A stretch of DNA of 64,000 bases from Cucumis sativus. Taxonomy: Eukaryota; Streptophyta; Magnoliopsida; Cucurbitales; Cucurbitaceae. Numbering within the stretch: the first letter of the stretch is position 1; the number at the start of each line of letters is the position of its first letter. Below the pieces are notes generated by a model that worked only from the letters and a program-made list of their open reading frames with translations, ran no database searches and had not been told where the DNA came from. The stretch is from NCBI RefSeq assembly GCF_000004075.3, contig NC_026657.2:10912001-10976000 (forward strand), written 5' to 3'. A program made the position numbers and the translations under genes. Below are positions 40,860 through 52,600 of this stretch, piece by piece.

Positions 40860-41460
40860 CAAATATGTGTGGGTGAGTGTGGGCGTGCACATGCGTGCCC
40901 CCTAGTCTAACATCAATATTTGACCCTTAATTTCTACCATGAGATTTGCAAAATCCCAATCCAAATTCTGATTTTGTTCCAAAAAGGCTATTCAGGTTAG
41001 AGGTCCATTGGCTTCTCTAAATTCTCCACCTGCTATCATTTTTCAACTCTCTTTTTCCATTACGTACGTGAATATAACAGAAGAAGCTCTACATCAAAGT
41101 AATTAAAAAAGATTTGATATAATAATTATAGGAATATATACATAACATACTGTAGACGTTGGATTTGTATTAATTCAGTAAAGTATGGTTATAATATCAT
41201 GTTCACATTTCAATAACTATTAATAACATATGACAAACTATGTAGTTCCAAATTTGAGAATCTATCGTACGATTTTTTATAGAACTAAATTTGTTGTGGA
41301 GTCTTTTAACATTAACTTATTCGATAGGGCATTTAAAGTAATACCTCACAAAAGACTTTTTATTTCTTTCTTTATTTATTACTTAATAATATTTTCATCC
41401 ATTTAGTCTTTGCTAGTCATACGAATCAAATATAAGTATATTTGATTGACTACATGAGAA
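40860..41460. repeat. Orphan partial unit (U0) of the phylloplanin tandem array
   Basis: Matches the DNA upstream of the phylloplanin-like genes: the stretch from about 40905 (ATTTGACCC, then ATTCTGATTTTG, CTCTAAATTCTCCACC, TTTTTCAACTC) through about 41350 (TAGAACTAAATTT…, GTAATACCTCACA) recurs near 44260-45560, 47790-48510 and 52850-53610. No phylloplanin-like coding sequence lies on its left, where one would be expected. Confidence 0.65.
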
Positions 41461-42176
41461 TGTGTTAGATTTTCTTAAACATAAATTATGTTTATATTTA
41501 ATTTATGAAATTTATTATGAAAATGTTATATGTATAATTGCATCAGATTGGGTAATTACTCAAACAATATAAATATCAATAAAAACTAAATAATTAGCGA
41601 CCAATGATAAATATTAAAAATATAATTAATTAACTGATCAATATATTTAATAAAGTCATATAAATTATTTTTAATGTTATAAGTTAAAAGTAGATGTGTT
41701 ATAAAGTTATTACAAATTTTTGGTAGCTTTCAAATTCTAGGAAATTAGTAGTTATAGAATTGTTTTAGTATTGTTATTCAATTGTAATTATATAAGGATG
41801 GAAGATCAAACCATCTACTTTCATTGATAACGAGGGTTCTATTCGCTAAATTATTAGTTAGTAAATATAAGTATATACACAAATTCACACACAAACAAAC
41901 AATATATATAAATATTGTATGTATCTTTTAAATTACAACAGTTTTACCTTGACTTCACGTCCTTGAAATAACTATAAGAACAACAAGCACACGATCTTTT
42001 ATTTTTGGAATGAACGAAAACAAACATGCATAAACACGACAACAAACAACATAAGTACTCAATCAATTTTGAAAGAGAACTCATACATTACAAGTACTAA
42101 AAATTCAAATAAGTACTATACTTTCTTGTTATTCCTTTCTCCCTTTGGTGAATATATTTAGCCCATAGCTTGCATT

Positions 42177-43031
42177 TTAAGGAGATGGAATGAATGTGAA
42201 TGGGTTGGGGGCTACTTTCATGATCTGCATGAGGCCATCTTGCACAAAACTTCCAAGGAATTGCAGTGAGGACGTTAGAAATCCAGTAGATGGTAACGTT
42301 GCATTACAATCGGATATTGGAGTCTTCACTACGAGGTTGCAATTGCTTAAGAGTGAGGAAAGAACAAATTGTACAGGATTCAAAAACATCGAAAAGATTC
42401 CCCCATTGTTTGTTGTTGTAGTTGATACAATGTTTCCATTTCCACATTGCAATTGCACTAGTGCGTCTGAAAAAAAAAATCATCTATATTTAACTTAAAA
42501 TCTCAAAAAAAGAAGCAACCTAACCTTTCATTATAACATTGAAAAAAATATAATTTTAATTCATAACATACAAAATATTAGTTCATGAATATAATTAACA
42601 TTAAAAAAAAAAGAAGTTCAAGAGTCCTATTTAATAAATATTTGACTTCTTTTTTTTAAAAAAATATTATAATCAATATATTTTTTGCGATTTTAAGTAT
42701 AAGTTTCTTAGTTGTTTTAAGTGAAATTTAAAATCATTTTTGAAAAATTTGTAAAAAGAAAGAAAGAAAGAAAGCCAACAGAAAAAGAATGGAAAAAAGA
42801 AAAGAGTTATGAAAGAAGAAGGTGATAGAAAAATGGGATACTCGGGAAAACAGGGGTGGAAGTGGCGTTGGTGCCAATGTTGCCATCGGCAGTGCAAAAG
42901 ACAGTTCCTTGGATGTTGATAAGTTTAAGGAGACTCCCGATAATATTAAACTGAGCTTCCGCCATTAATGGAGCTGATCCCAAAGCACCAAAAACCATCA
43001 CCAGAACTAACAAATTTGATTTCAGACCCAT
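42177..43031 (-). CDS. Phylloplanin-like secreted protein, copy 1 (intact)
   Basis: Two exons: 42842-43031 and 42177-42466; 480 nt, 159 aa. Starts MGLKSNLLVLVMVFGALGSA, a signal peptide with probable cleavage after MAEA. The mature part has the phylloplanin pattern INIQGTVFCTADGNIGTNAT, then VQLQCGNGNIVSTTTTNNGG, SLLSNCNLVVKTPISDCNAT and LPSTGFLTSSLQFLG, with four cysteines. Phylloplanins are secreted leaf-surface proteins; the tobacco one comes from short glandular trichomes and inhibits spore germination of blue mold. A TATA box lies about 75 bases upstream. The start at 43031 is the first ATG; the frame is open further upstream only through a non-ATG codon. Best conserved copy of the three. 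Confidence 0.93.
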
Positions 43032-43100
43032 TCTTTTTCTTTCTTTCTTTTTCAATTTCCTCTTCTAATCTGTTTTTACAAACTCACACTCCCATAATGC

Positions 43101-43110
43101 CAATATATAG
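43101..43110 (-). promoter_or_regulatory. TATA box of phylloplanin-like copy 1
   Basis: CTATATATTG within TTGCCTATATATTGGCAT on the minus strand, about 72 bases upstream of the start codon. The same block is conserved at the other two copies. Confidence 0.75.
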
Positions 43111-43259
43111 GCAAGAACTGAGCCCAAGTTGCACCACATTTTTCTGACTTTAATTTTCTCTCACAATAAATATATATATATATAGTTTTAATTATACTTG
43201 TATCAGTGATTTCTTTTTTTCAAAGTATATAGAAAAATTATTATGGGTAAATTCAACTA

Positions 43260-43490
43260 GTTCAAGATGACTCATGAAAAAATTTAAGAAAGAGAGTTCC
43301 ATTAGTGAAACTCATAAGCCTATGAGAAATCTCAAGATGACTGTTGGGAGAGGTTAGAGAGAAGTTGATGAGCTTAGTGAAACTTAGAGAAGTCTTAGCT
43401 ATAAGAGAACTTAGGACTTTGAATGTGCAAACTTTACCGTGAAAGTTGAAAGAAATCAAACCTAAGTATGTTAGAAACTTATTAAACACA
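43260..43490 (-). repeat. Small patch of the CT-rich cryptic repeat
   Basis: Read on the minus strand it is made of the same words as 35236-36060 (CTCTTATAGC, CTCTAAGTTTC, ACTAAGCTCATC, CATAGGCTTATGAG). It interrupts U1 upstream of copy 1 and has no clear counterpart in U2 or U3. Confidence 0.4.
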
Positions 43491-46400
43491 GTTTAAAAAT
43501 ATTAAATGATAATAATATTAAATTTAACTCTATCTATCAACTTAAATTTTTAACAATTTAACAAGTAATTATTAGATATAAAATTGAAAGTTTAATAAAT
43601 TATATGTTAAATTAATAATCATTTTAAAAGCCATGAATTTGATCTAGCATTGAGTTGTAATTTAAGGCTTGGAGGTTAAACTTATAATTTAACCTAACGT
43701 TTAGGTACATACATATAAAACCTTTTAAACACAAATTTAAAAGTACTTTTGGTCTATAATTTATTTGATTTTAGTTTTCTGTTGTTGTAAATTAATCTTA
43801 TCATCATTACTTCTATCTATCTATGTTTTCTTTATTTTATTATATATCTACTTCTTACATATGTTTTCAAATACAAAATCACATCTTCAAAATTAAAATA
43901 TACATAGCAATAGTTCAAAGCTTAATTTTAATTAATTTATTCAAAATTTTAGATGGCGACTTAGGTTGAATTTACGTAGAGATTTTAACTAACTCGATGT
44001 TTGACTTACCACCTTCATAAGTCACAGTGTTAAATAACTTGCCACCAATTTCAAACGTGATTATTATTGTTAAGTTTGCATATTTATTTGAAGGACTCTA
44101 TTTTGCCACGTTACTCTCTCTTACTTCTTAGTTTAAGTATATATATATATATCTAATTTGTGTTTGTGATATTGTTAGAGGGTTTACGCATGCCCTTGGT
44201 GACCCAAAATCTTTGTTTGTTTTATTATGGGGTGGCCACATCCTAAGAGCAAATTTGACCCTTTTAAGGGTTATACCAATTGGAATATGCAAAATAGAAA
44301 TACCAATTCTGATTTTGCTATGAAAAAGGCTATTTAATTAGGTTAGGGTCCATTGGCTTTTTCTAAATTCTCCGTCGGCTGCTATATCATTTTTCAACTT
44401 TCTTTTTTCGGTTACGTGGTTGTAACGAAAGTTCTACGTCAATACTATTCAAAAAGCTAAGAGTTGGTATAGAAAGAGTATATATATACTATATGCCACA
44501 TGTTATGGGACAATTGTTTGTGTAAAAAATATGTATCATAAACTTCCAAAAGTTTCAAAAATGCTAGACTTTTGAAAATGATTCAATAGTTTTCAATGGA
44601 AACTGTTAAAGTTTTTTTTAAAAAAATACCCATGAACTATTCAAAAGCTTCAAAATTATCCTTGAGCTTAAGAAAAAGTTAAGAAATACTCTCATGATCC
44701 AAAATTTCTACCGATTTTCTCACCAACTAAAATCAAAATCAAAATTTTAAGTTAAAACCATAGTTTTAAATTTATTTGACTATTAACACACAATGATATA
44801 TCATGAACATAACTAATCTCAATAGTTATTATTGTAGTTAACGTATAATTAATTGTCAAATAAAAAAATATATTTGACTATTAACACACAGTGATAGTAT
44901 GATAAATCTATTAGTGTGAGATTTCTTTTTATTTAACTAGTTACGGTTTTATAAAAGTATTTTTTGAAACCTGTGAAATTTTGTAAAATTTTATGTTTTA
45001 ATCAAGGTTTAAAACATTGAGCTTCATTGATATATTGAACTATTAGTTAGATATTTATGAAAAATTATAAAACAATTAATAAATTCAAAAAATAATTTTA
45101 AATTAGTAAATTAATATTTTATTATTTTTAAACGAGTAAACATGTCTATTATTTATAGTAGTGTCATTTTAATGTTTATTTTTATATGATTCATGAATTT
45201 TTCTACCATGTAATGGAAATATCGATTAATTTCTTTTATCGATATTGATTAAATGGAAATGTGAAAATACCTATTGAAATATCTACGTATGGATGGAAAT
45301 TTAAAATTATAGTTTTAATTTTGAGTGCTAAAAAGTTTAGTGAAAATTTAGATTAATGGTAATATTTTTAATTTTTTTTATATAAGTTTAAGAATATTTA
45401 TGAAACTTTTTTTAGAGATATTCTTTGTTAGTATTTTTTAACTCATGAAAATTTTAAACTTTTGAAATTTAATTAGAGGTATAATTTATTGTGCATTATA
45501 TTCTTTGAATATTAGCTCCTTGATAGCTCAATTAAAGTAATATCTCACGAGAGGGACTTTTTATTTGTTTATTTATTTATTACTTAGGAATACTTTTCGC
45601 AATTTAATCTTTAACTAGTTTCTTTTCTTTACTTTATGATAATTTGAAGATTTAACTTTTCTAGATAAATGAATAAAGATTCAAATTAAATTTACTTATA
45701 ATTATAATAAATACAAGAGTCCTTTTTTTAAGAAAAAAAAAACAAATGCAAACAACCAAACCAATCAACAAAATGAAGAAAACTACATCCACTAGCGTAA
45801 AGAACAACTTAGGGAAGATCATTTAGTTTGAAGTTCTTTAGAAAATGAGATGGCTATGAATTAAATATAACTATGTTATATTTTCTTAAACAAAACTTAT
45901 ATTTATATTTAATTTATGAAAATCTTATATAACTAATCAAGCAATAAATATCGTTAAATTATTGATAAAAATTAATTAATTAAGAACCAACCACATAATT
46001 TTAATGATAAATATTAAAAATTTGAGTAGTTTATAATTATAATTAACTAATCAATATATTTAATAAAATCATATTAATTATTTTTAAAGTTACAAGTTAA
46101 AAAGTAGGTATGTTATCAAATTATGTTCATACATGTTATTTGACACATATAACCCAACTATTTTGATTAATTTTGTCCCACACACCCTTAACAATTTTAA
46201 TAATTAACTTAAGTGAGTAGAAGTATGTACACAAATTATTATTGAAATTAGTAGTCAGTAAATATAAGTATGTACACAAATTCACTGTATATATGTGTGT
46301 ATGTATGTATCTTAGCTTTTAAATTATAATAGTTTTACATTAACTTCACGTCCATGAAATAATTAACTATAAGAACAACAAGCACATAACCTTTTATTCT

Positions 46401-46577
46401 TGGAATGAACAACAACAAACATGTATAAACACGACAATAAACAATACAAATACTTGATCAATTTTGAGAGAGAGTACTCATACATTACAAGGACTAAAAT
46501 CTCAAATACGTACTATAGTGCTCTCTTGTTATTCCTTTTTCCCTTTGGTGAATATATTTACCCCCACAACTTGCATT

Positions 46578-47438
46578 TTAAGGAGATAGAATGAATGTGA
46601 ATTGTTTGGGGTTACTTTCATCATCTCGATGTTGTCATCCTTTAGAATTGTTCCAATGTATTGCATTCTTGACGTTAGATATCCAGTAGATGGTAACATC
46701 GCATTACAGTAGGACATTGGAGACGTTACTACGATCTCGCCTTCGTCTAAGAATGATGCCAAGAATCCCATGTTGTTTGTTGTCGTAGTTGAAACGATGC
46801 TTCCATTTCTCGATTGCATGTGCACTACAATGTCTACAAAAAAATATATATTTTAATTTCTAATTTTGTTTTTGGTTATATAATGGAATCTTCCTAAAAC
46901 AATCCTTTTTAAAATTTGTTGTTACATTTAACTTAAGAACCAACATTTGAATAAAATTAATTTTAATTTACAACACACAAAATTAGTTCATGAATATAAT
47001 TAACATTTAAAATAAAAAAAAATTAAGCGACATATTTAATAAATATTTGACTTTTTTAAAAAAATATTATAATCAATATTTTCTTGCAATTTTAAATATA
47101 ACTTTCTGAGTTGTTTTAAGTAAACTTTTAAATCATTTTATAAAAAAAAATTGTAAAAAAAAAAAAAGAAAAGAGAAGAAAACGGAAGAGTTATGGAACG
47201 AAAAAACGGAAGAGCTAGGGAAGAAGAAAGTGATAGAAAAATGGGATACTCGGGGAAACGGGGGTGGATGTGGCCGCAATGGTGCCAATGTTGCCATCGG
47301 GAGTGCAAAAGACAGTTCCTTCGGCTCGCCAAATTCCAGCGACACTCCCACCCATCCTTTAAACAGAGCTTCCGCCATTAATGGAGCCAATAACAATAAC
47401 CATCACCATAACTAACATTTTTTTTATTTCAAACCCAT
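46578..47438 (-). pseudogene. Phylloplanin-like copy 2 (broken)
   Basis: Same two-exon layout as its neighbours (47250-47438 and 46578-46833). Exon 1 starts MGLK and then meets an in-frame TAA after four codons, part of the signal-peptide region is missing, and the frame shifts between MAEA and the EGTVFC-type segment. Exon 2 still reads NGSIVSTTTTNNMGFLASFL, PMSYCNAMLPSTGYLTSRMQ and MMKVTPN, but shifts just before the expected stop. The second and third conserved cysteines are absent, as in copy 3. TATA box and splice sites are kept, so a transcript may still be made. A host gene relic, not a transposon. Confidence 0.88.
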
Positions 47439-47495
47439 TCTTCTTATTATTTCCTCTTCTAATCTACTTTTTCAAATTCACACTCTCATGATGCC

Positions 47496-47505
47496 AATAT
47501 ATAGG
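47496..47505 (-). promoter_or_regulatory. TATA box of phylloplanin-like copy 2
   Basis: CTATATATTG in the same TTGCCTATATATTGGCAT block as copy 1, upstream of the broken copy. Confidence 0.65.
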
Positions 47506-48837
47506 CAAGACCTGAGACCAAGTTGCAATACATTTTTCTAACTTTAATTTTCTCTCACAATATATTTATATATAGTTTTATACTCGTATATGTAATTTTG
47601 CATATTTATTAATGGACTTTTATCCGCTCTCCCTACTTAAAATATATTCAGACATATATATATATATATATTATTTGTGTTTGTGATCGAAATTGTTAGA
47701 GGGTTTACGCATCCAGCTCGGTGTCCAAAAATCTAGAAATTGAGATATTGTTGGTTTGTTTTATAATGGGTGGCCACTTCCTAAGAGTAAATTTGACCCT
47801 TTAAGGGTTCTATATACCAATGGAATATGCAAAGTACAAATCCCAATTCTGATTTTGGTATGAAAAGCCTATTTAATTACGTCCTCCATTCCCTTTCTCT
47901 AAATTCTCCACATGCTCCTATATCATTTTTCAACTCTTTTTCGATGATGTGATTACAACGGATGTCCTACGTCAAAATTATTCAAAAAGCTAAGATTCAT
48001 CTTACAATAAACATATATACTATATGTTACACATTAGGTTATGGACAATGTTTGTGTCAAAAAGACTAAAAGACTTTCAAATCTTTCAAAAATATCTTTA
48101 AACTCTCCAAAAGTTTTTGTAATAATTAATGAGCATTTGTGAATTAATAAAAATATTTTCTAACGGTTTTCATCCACAACTAACGATAATGGTATTTTTG
48201 AACTCTTTTTGAAAGGTTAGAGACATCTTTTAAACTTTTGAAAATTTAGAGGTATTTTTAACACAAACATCAAATGAGGAGCATTTTCTTATAATTTGAC
48301 CTTAATTTAAGGAGTTATAATTATCGTGTTTGCATTTCAATAACTATTGGTAGCATAAAAAACTAGGTAATACAAAATTAACTAATAGTTCAAATTTGAG
48401 GATCATCGTTGGACCAAATGTTTGTTTTATAGAACCAAATTTAGTGTGCATTGTATTCTTTAAACATTAGGTATTTGATAGGACAATTAAAGTAATACCT
48501 CACATTATAAACAATACACAATTTCAAGAATTATAATAAACAGAAGAGATGTTTTAAAAAACAAAAAACAAAAGGTAAACAACCAAACCAATCAACGAAG
48601 TGAAGAAAACTACAAAATAATATCTCATCCCACTAGTAGAAAATCACTTAGGGGCTATTTGGTGTAATGCTTTATAGATGTATGGAAATAATGAATGTCT
48701 AGAAGCAACATGTCTACGAATCAAAGATAATCTGTGCATGATAATGTGTTAGAATTCTTTGAACAAAAATTACATTTATATTTAATGTATCAAATTAATT
48801 ATGAAAATCTTATATAATTGTGTACTATTTACCCATT

Positions 48838-49480
48838 ATAGAAAATAAATAGAGTTTTTTTAAAAAAATAGAAAAAACATCAAAATATTTACACTGTATA
48901 GAACAATTTTGAAAAAGAAAAAAACCCAAAACATGAAATAACAAAAATATCATTACAATTAATTAGTCACACACGTGTGAAAGAATGATTTTGTATCCAG
49001 TCCAAACGATATTGTACATTTCTACCTAGTCTAAATGATCTCGTAGCAAGACTATACGATCTTGTACCCTTGTATCTAGTCTAAACGATCTATTATTGAT
49101 AGTGGTCTATCTATGTCTATCTAGGATAGACAACTGATCGTTTAAATATTAATACATGATCATTAATTTAGATCATGTACTAATATCAATTAGATATCTT
49201 GTACCAAGAGGATAAGAAATGAAAATGAAGGAAGAAATTCTAGAAGAATAAATAAAAAATTGATAAATATTTTCATAAATAACCATAATATTGTAAAATG
49301 GAGAATGAGTAATAATATGTAAAAAGAATTAATAATATCAAGAAGAGATGAATAAATTATAAATAAGAAGAAGATAAATACCCTTGTAATTAATTAGTCA
49401 CACACGTCTGAAAAAATAATTTTGCACCTAGTTCAAATAATCTTATACTTTTCTACCACGTCTAAGTCTATACGATCTTT
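48838..49480 (+). repeat. Dispersed non-coding repeat, copy 3, inserted between U2 and U3
   Basis: Starts with CAAAATATTTACACTGTATA (48891) and GAACAATTTTGAAAAA, then GAAATAACAAAAATATCATT, several TCTAAACGATC/CGATCTTGTACC words (48999-49200), a purine-rich AGAAG part and AATTAGTCACACACGT, which occurs twice (48960 and 49391). Copy 1 shows the same leader in the opposite orientation. Its flanks are phylloplanin-unit sequence, so it was inserted into the array. Confidence 0.6.
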
Positions 49481-50453
49481 TAATTTTATAGAAGTCTAAA
49501 AATGAAATGGGTAAGAATTAAATATAACTACGTTTGTTTGTTTATGAGAATGAGAATGTGTTATATTTTCTTAAACAAAACTTATATTTATATTTAATTT
49601 ATGAAAATATTATATAACTAATCAAAGCAATAAGTATCATTAAATTATTGATCAAAATTAATTAATTAAGAACCAATTATAATTTTAAGGATAAATATTA
49701 AAAGTTTGAGTAGTTTATAATTATAATTAACTAAACAATATACTTAATAAAGTTGTACTAATTTTTTCTTGTTATAAGTTAAAAGTAGACGTGTTATCGA
49801 ATTGGATTCATTACATGTTATTTGAGACATAAAATATCTATTTGTTAATAGTTCATATGTCCTTTTCTTTTATTTTTTTTTCTCTTTTCTTTCTAAACAT
49901 GTTTAAATGTGTTAATTAATTTGTCAATTTTGTCTCACACACCCTTAACCCTTAACGATTTTAATAATGAAAACCTATATGGAATGGTAGTTGCTTCTAA
50001 TTACAAATTTGGTAGCTTTCAAATTCTAGAAAATGAGTAGTTATAGAATTGGTTTAGTATTGCTATTGGACCGTAATTATATATAAGGATAGAAAATCAA
50101 ACAAATCTACTTTCATTAATAAGAGGTGTTCCATTTAGCATTGTTGAAATTATTAGTTAGTAAATTTAAGTATGTACACAGATTCACACTCAAACAAAGT
50201 ATACATATGTATATGTATCTTTTAAATTATAATAGTTTTATATTAACTTTATGTGAACAACAAACACACGACCTTTTATTTTGGAATGAACGAAAACAAA
50301 CATGCATAAACACGACAACAAACAACATAAGTACTCACTCAAGGTTGAGAGAGAACTCATGCATTACAAGTGCTAAAAACTCAAATAAGTACTATACTCT
50401 CTTGTTATTTTTTTCCCCCTTTTGGTTAATATATTTAACCCACAACTTGCATT

Positions 50454-51315
50454 TTAAGGAGATGGACTGAACCTGAATCGTTTGGGAACTAGTGTCATGA
50501 TGGTGTTGCCATCCTCCACAACTGTTCCATTGTATTCTAGTGTGGACGATAGAAATCCAGTGGATGGAAGCGTCGAATTACAATTGGACAATGGAGTGCT
50601 CACCATGATGGTACTATCGGTTAACACTGAGGATAAAGAGGTCGATCGAAAATACATTGAAAAGGATCCGGAGTCATCTGTTACTGAAGGTGGTAAGGCA
50701 CGTCCAAATAAGAACCCCAATATCTCAACTCTAGCGTCTGCAAAAAAAAAAATCATATTTTAATCTATTTTATATATATATAAAATAGAATCTTCCTAAA
50801 ACAATCATTAATATAATTATTTTAAAATTTGTTGTTACATATTCTTATTAATCTGTTGGATCATCTATATTTAACTTAAAATCTAGGAAGAAGCAATCTT
50901 AATTTAATTTATAACATACAAAATTATTTCAGGAATATAATTAACATGAAAATAAAAAATTATAATAAATACTTGTTGCAATTTTAAATACAATTTTTTA
51001 GCTTTTTTAAAGTCAGATTTAAAATCGTTATAATAATTTGTTTATCCAACCAACAAAAAAACGAAAGAAAAAAACGGAAGAGTTATGAGAGAAGAAAATG
51101 ATTAAAAAAAATGTCATACCCGTGAAAAAAGGGATGGGGTAAGCGAGGTCAATGTTGCCAATGTTGCCATCGGCAGTGCAATAAACAGTTCCTTCGACTT
51201 TCATAAGCGGAGGGAGACCCCTAACATTCCCAATCTGAGCTTCTGCCATTAATGGAGCTGATCCCAAACCTCCAATAACCATCACCAGTACTAACAAATT
51301 TGATTTCAAACTCAT
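50454..51315 (-). CDS. Phylloplanin-like secreted protein, copy 3 (intact, diverged)
   Basis: Two exons: 51120-51315 and 50454-50737; 480 nt, 159 aa, the same total length as copy 1. Signal peptide MSLKSNLLVLVMVIGGLGSA, cleavage probably after MAEA. Mature protein: PPLMKVEGTVYCTADGNIGN, then a diverged segment LGFLFGRALPPSVTDDSGSF, and the conserved end STPLSNCNSTLPSTGFLSST and TLVPKRFRFSPSP. Only two of the four cysteines of copy 1 remain (in VYC and SNC). The reading frame is clean and the splice sites are good, so it is likely functional but altered. Role as for copy 1, by family. Confidence 0.9.
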
Positions 51316-51376
51316 TCTTCTTTTCTTTTTCTTTCCTCTTCTACTCTGCTTTTGTAAACTCACACTCCTATAATGC

Positions 51377-51386
51377 CAATATATAG
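51377..51386 (-). promoter_or_regulatory. TATA box of phylloplanin-like copy 3
   Basis: CTATATATTG within TTGGCTATATATTGGCAT, about 63 bases upstream of the start codon. Confidence 0.7.
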
Positions 51387-52497
51387 CCAAGAACTAACCC
51401 CAAGTTGCAACACATTCATTGTTCTTACTTTTATTTTCTCTCACAATAAATAAATAAATATATATATATATAGTTTTATACTTGTATTTGTGATTTCTTC
51501 TTTTGAATATTTTTTATATTTTTATAAATCTCTTACCTAATTTAAAATTACATCTTTTCTAAATATTTCGTTCTTAATTATAATTAATGCCATGTTTCAA
51601 AATTAATTTCCATAAAATAGTAGGTACACACTTTTACTTTTTTTTAGTTGTTCTCTTTAATTTAAGGTTTTAGTTATGAATATTAATTTATCCTTTTAAA
51701 AAAATTAATATTATATCTCAAAGTTATTAAATATTTTTAAATTATATTATTGAAGATTATTGAAAGAAGTAGAAGTTATAAAGAAAAAGATAGTTAAATA
51801 TATAGAAACATGATAGCAATGACTATTAAAGAATTGATGTAGAAAGTCTCCGTATATATAAAATTTTAGGTTTTTATGAGATTAAATAGTTCATTTATTA
51901 TCTTTTATTATTTTAGAATTTGAATTTTTGTAACAAATATTCATAAGTTGTTTATAGTAAATACAAAATATAAAGGTCATATAATATTTTTAAACTAAAA
52001 ATTTGAATTTCAGTTTCAATTCTTTTGGTTTTTTTTTTTTTTTTTTTTGCTTATATCTAAATATTAAATTTTTATCAACTAAAATAATACTAATTTTTTA
52101 AATTTAAAAACACATTCTTCAAAGAGATATATTAATTTAAGATTAAAAAAAAACATATGAAAAATAGAGTCTTATGTCATTTTAGCTAGAAAAATAAAAG
52201 AAAAATATAATAAAAAATTACTCATCTATATAACTAAAAAAATAACAAAAAGGAAAAAATAGTTTCAAACAGTAGAAAATAAGTGAATATTTATAAAGAT
52301 GAAAGAAGATATTTGTATAGATCTTCAACACGGAACAAATAAATCTTATCTTTTGGTATTTTTCTCTCCTCCTAATTGATGATGTAATTTTTTAGATTCA
52401 CTATTTATCTTATATTCTCATCTTTCTTGTGTCAAATCATTGCATTTATTCTCCACTTAAGAATGATTTGTTGCTTCAAGGAAGGAAGGGTATACAC

Positions 52498-52600
52498 GGA
52501 TATCATACATTAATATAGAATGAATTGATAGAAAGTGTGGACAAAGAAGCAAGGGGATATCATATATTTATATTGCATAAATTGATAGAAAGTGTGGGTT
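52498..52600 (+). repeat. Local direct duplication, unit about 57 bases
   Basis: GGATATCATA…AATTGATAGAAAGTGTGG occurs at about 52498-52541 and again at about 52555-52599. No coding sequence. Confidence 0.7.

Larger units (their letters stand above)
41461..45870. repeat. Phylloplanin tandem unit U1
   Basis: Unit of about 4.4 kb that holds the first phylloplanin-like gene and about 2.8 kb upstream of it. Same order of landmarks as U2 and U3: TTTATATTTAATTTATGAAA, ATCAATATATTTAATAAA, the gene, GGTTTACGCAT, GGGGTGGCCAC, ATTCTGATTTTG, and the CCTCACA block. Intergenic parts hold no other gene; 43260-43490 is a patch of the CT-rich cryptic repeat in inverse orientation. Confidence 0.7.
45871..48835. 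repeat. Phylloplanin tandem unit U2
   Basis: Second copy of the tandem unit, shorter upstream of the gene than U1 (the GGTTTACGCAT block is about 0.3 kb from the pseudogene start instead of 1.1 kb). It ends where the dispersed repeat copy 3 begins. No other gene. Confidence 0.68.
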
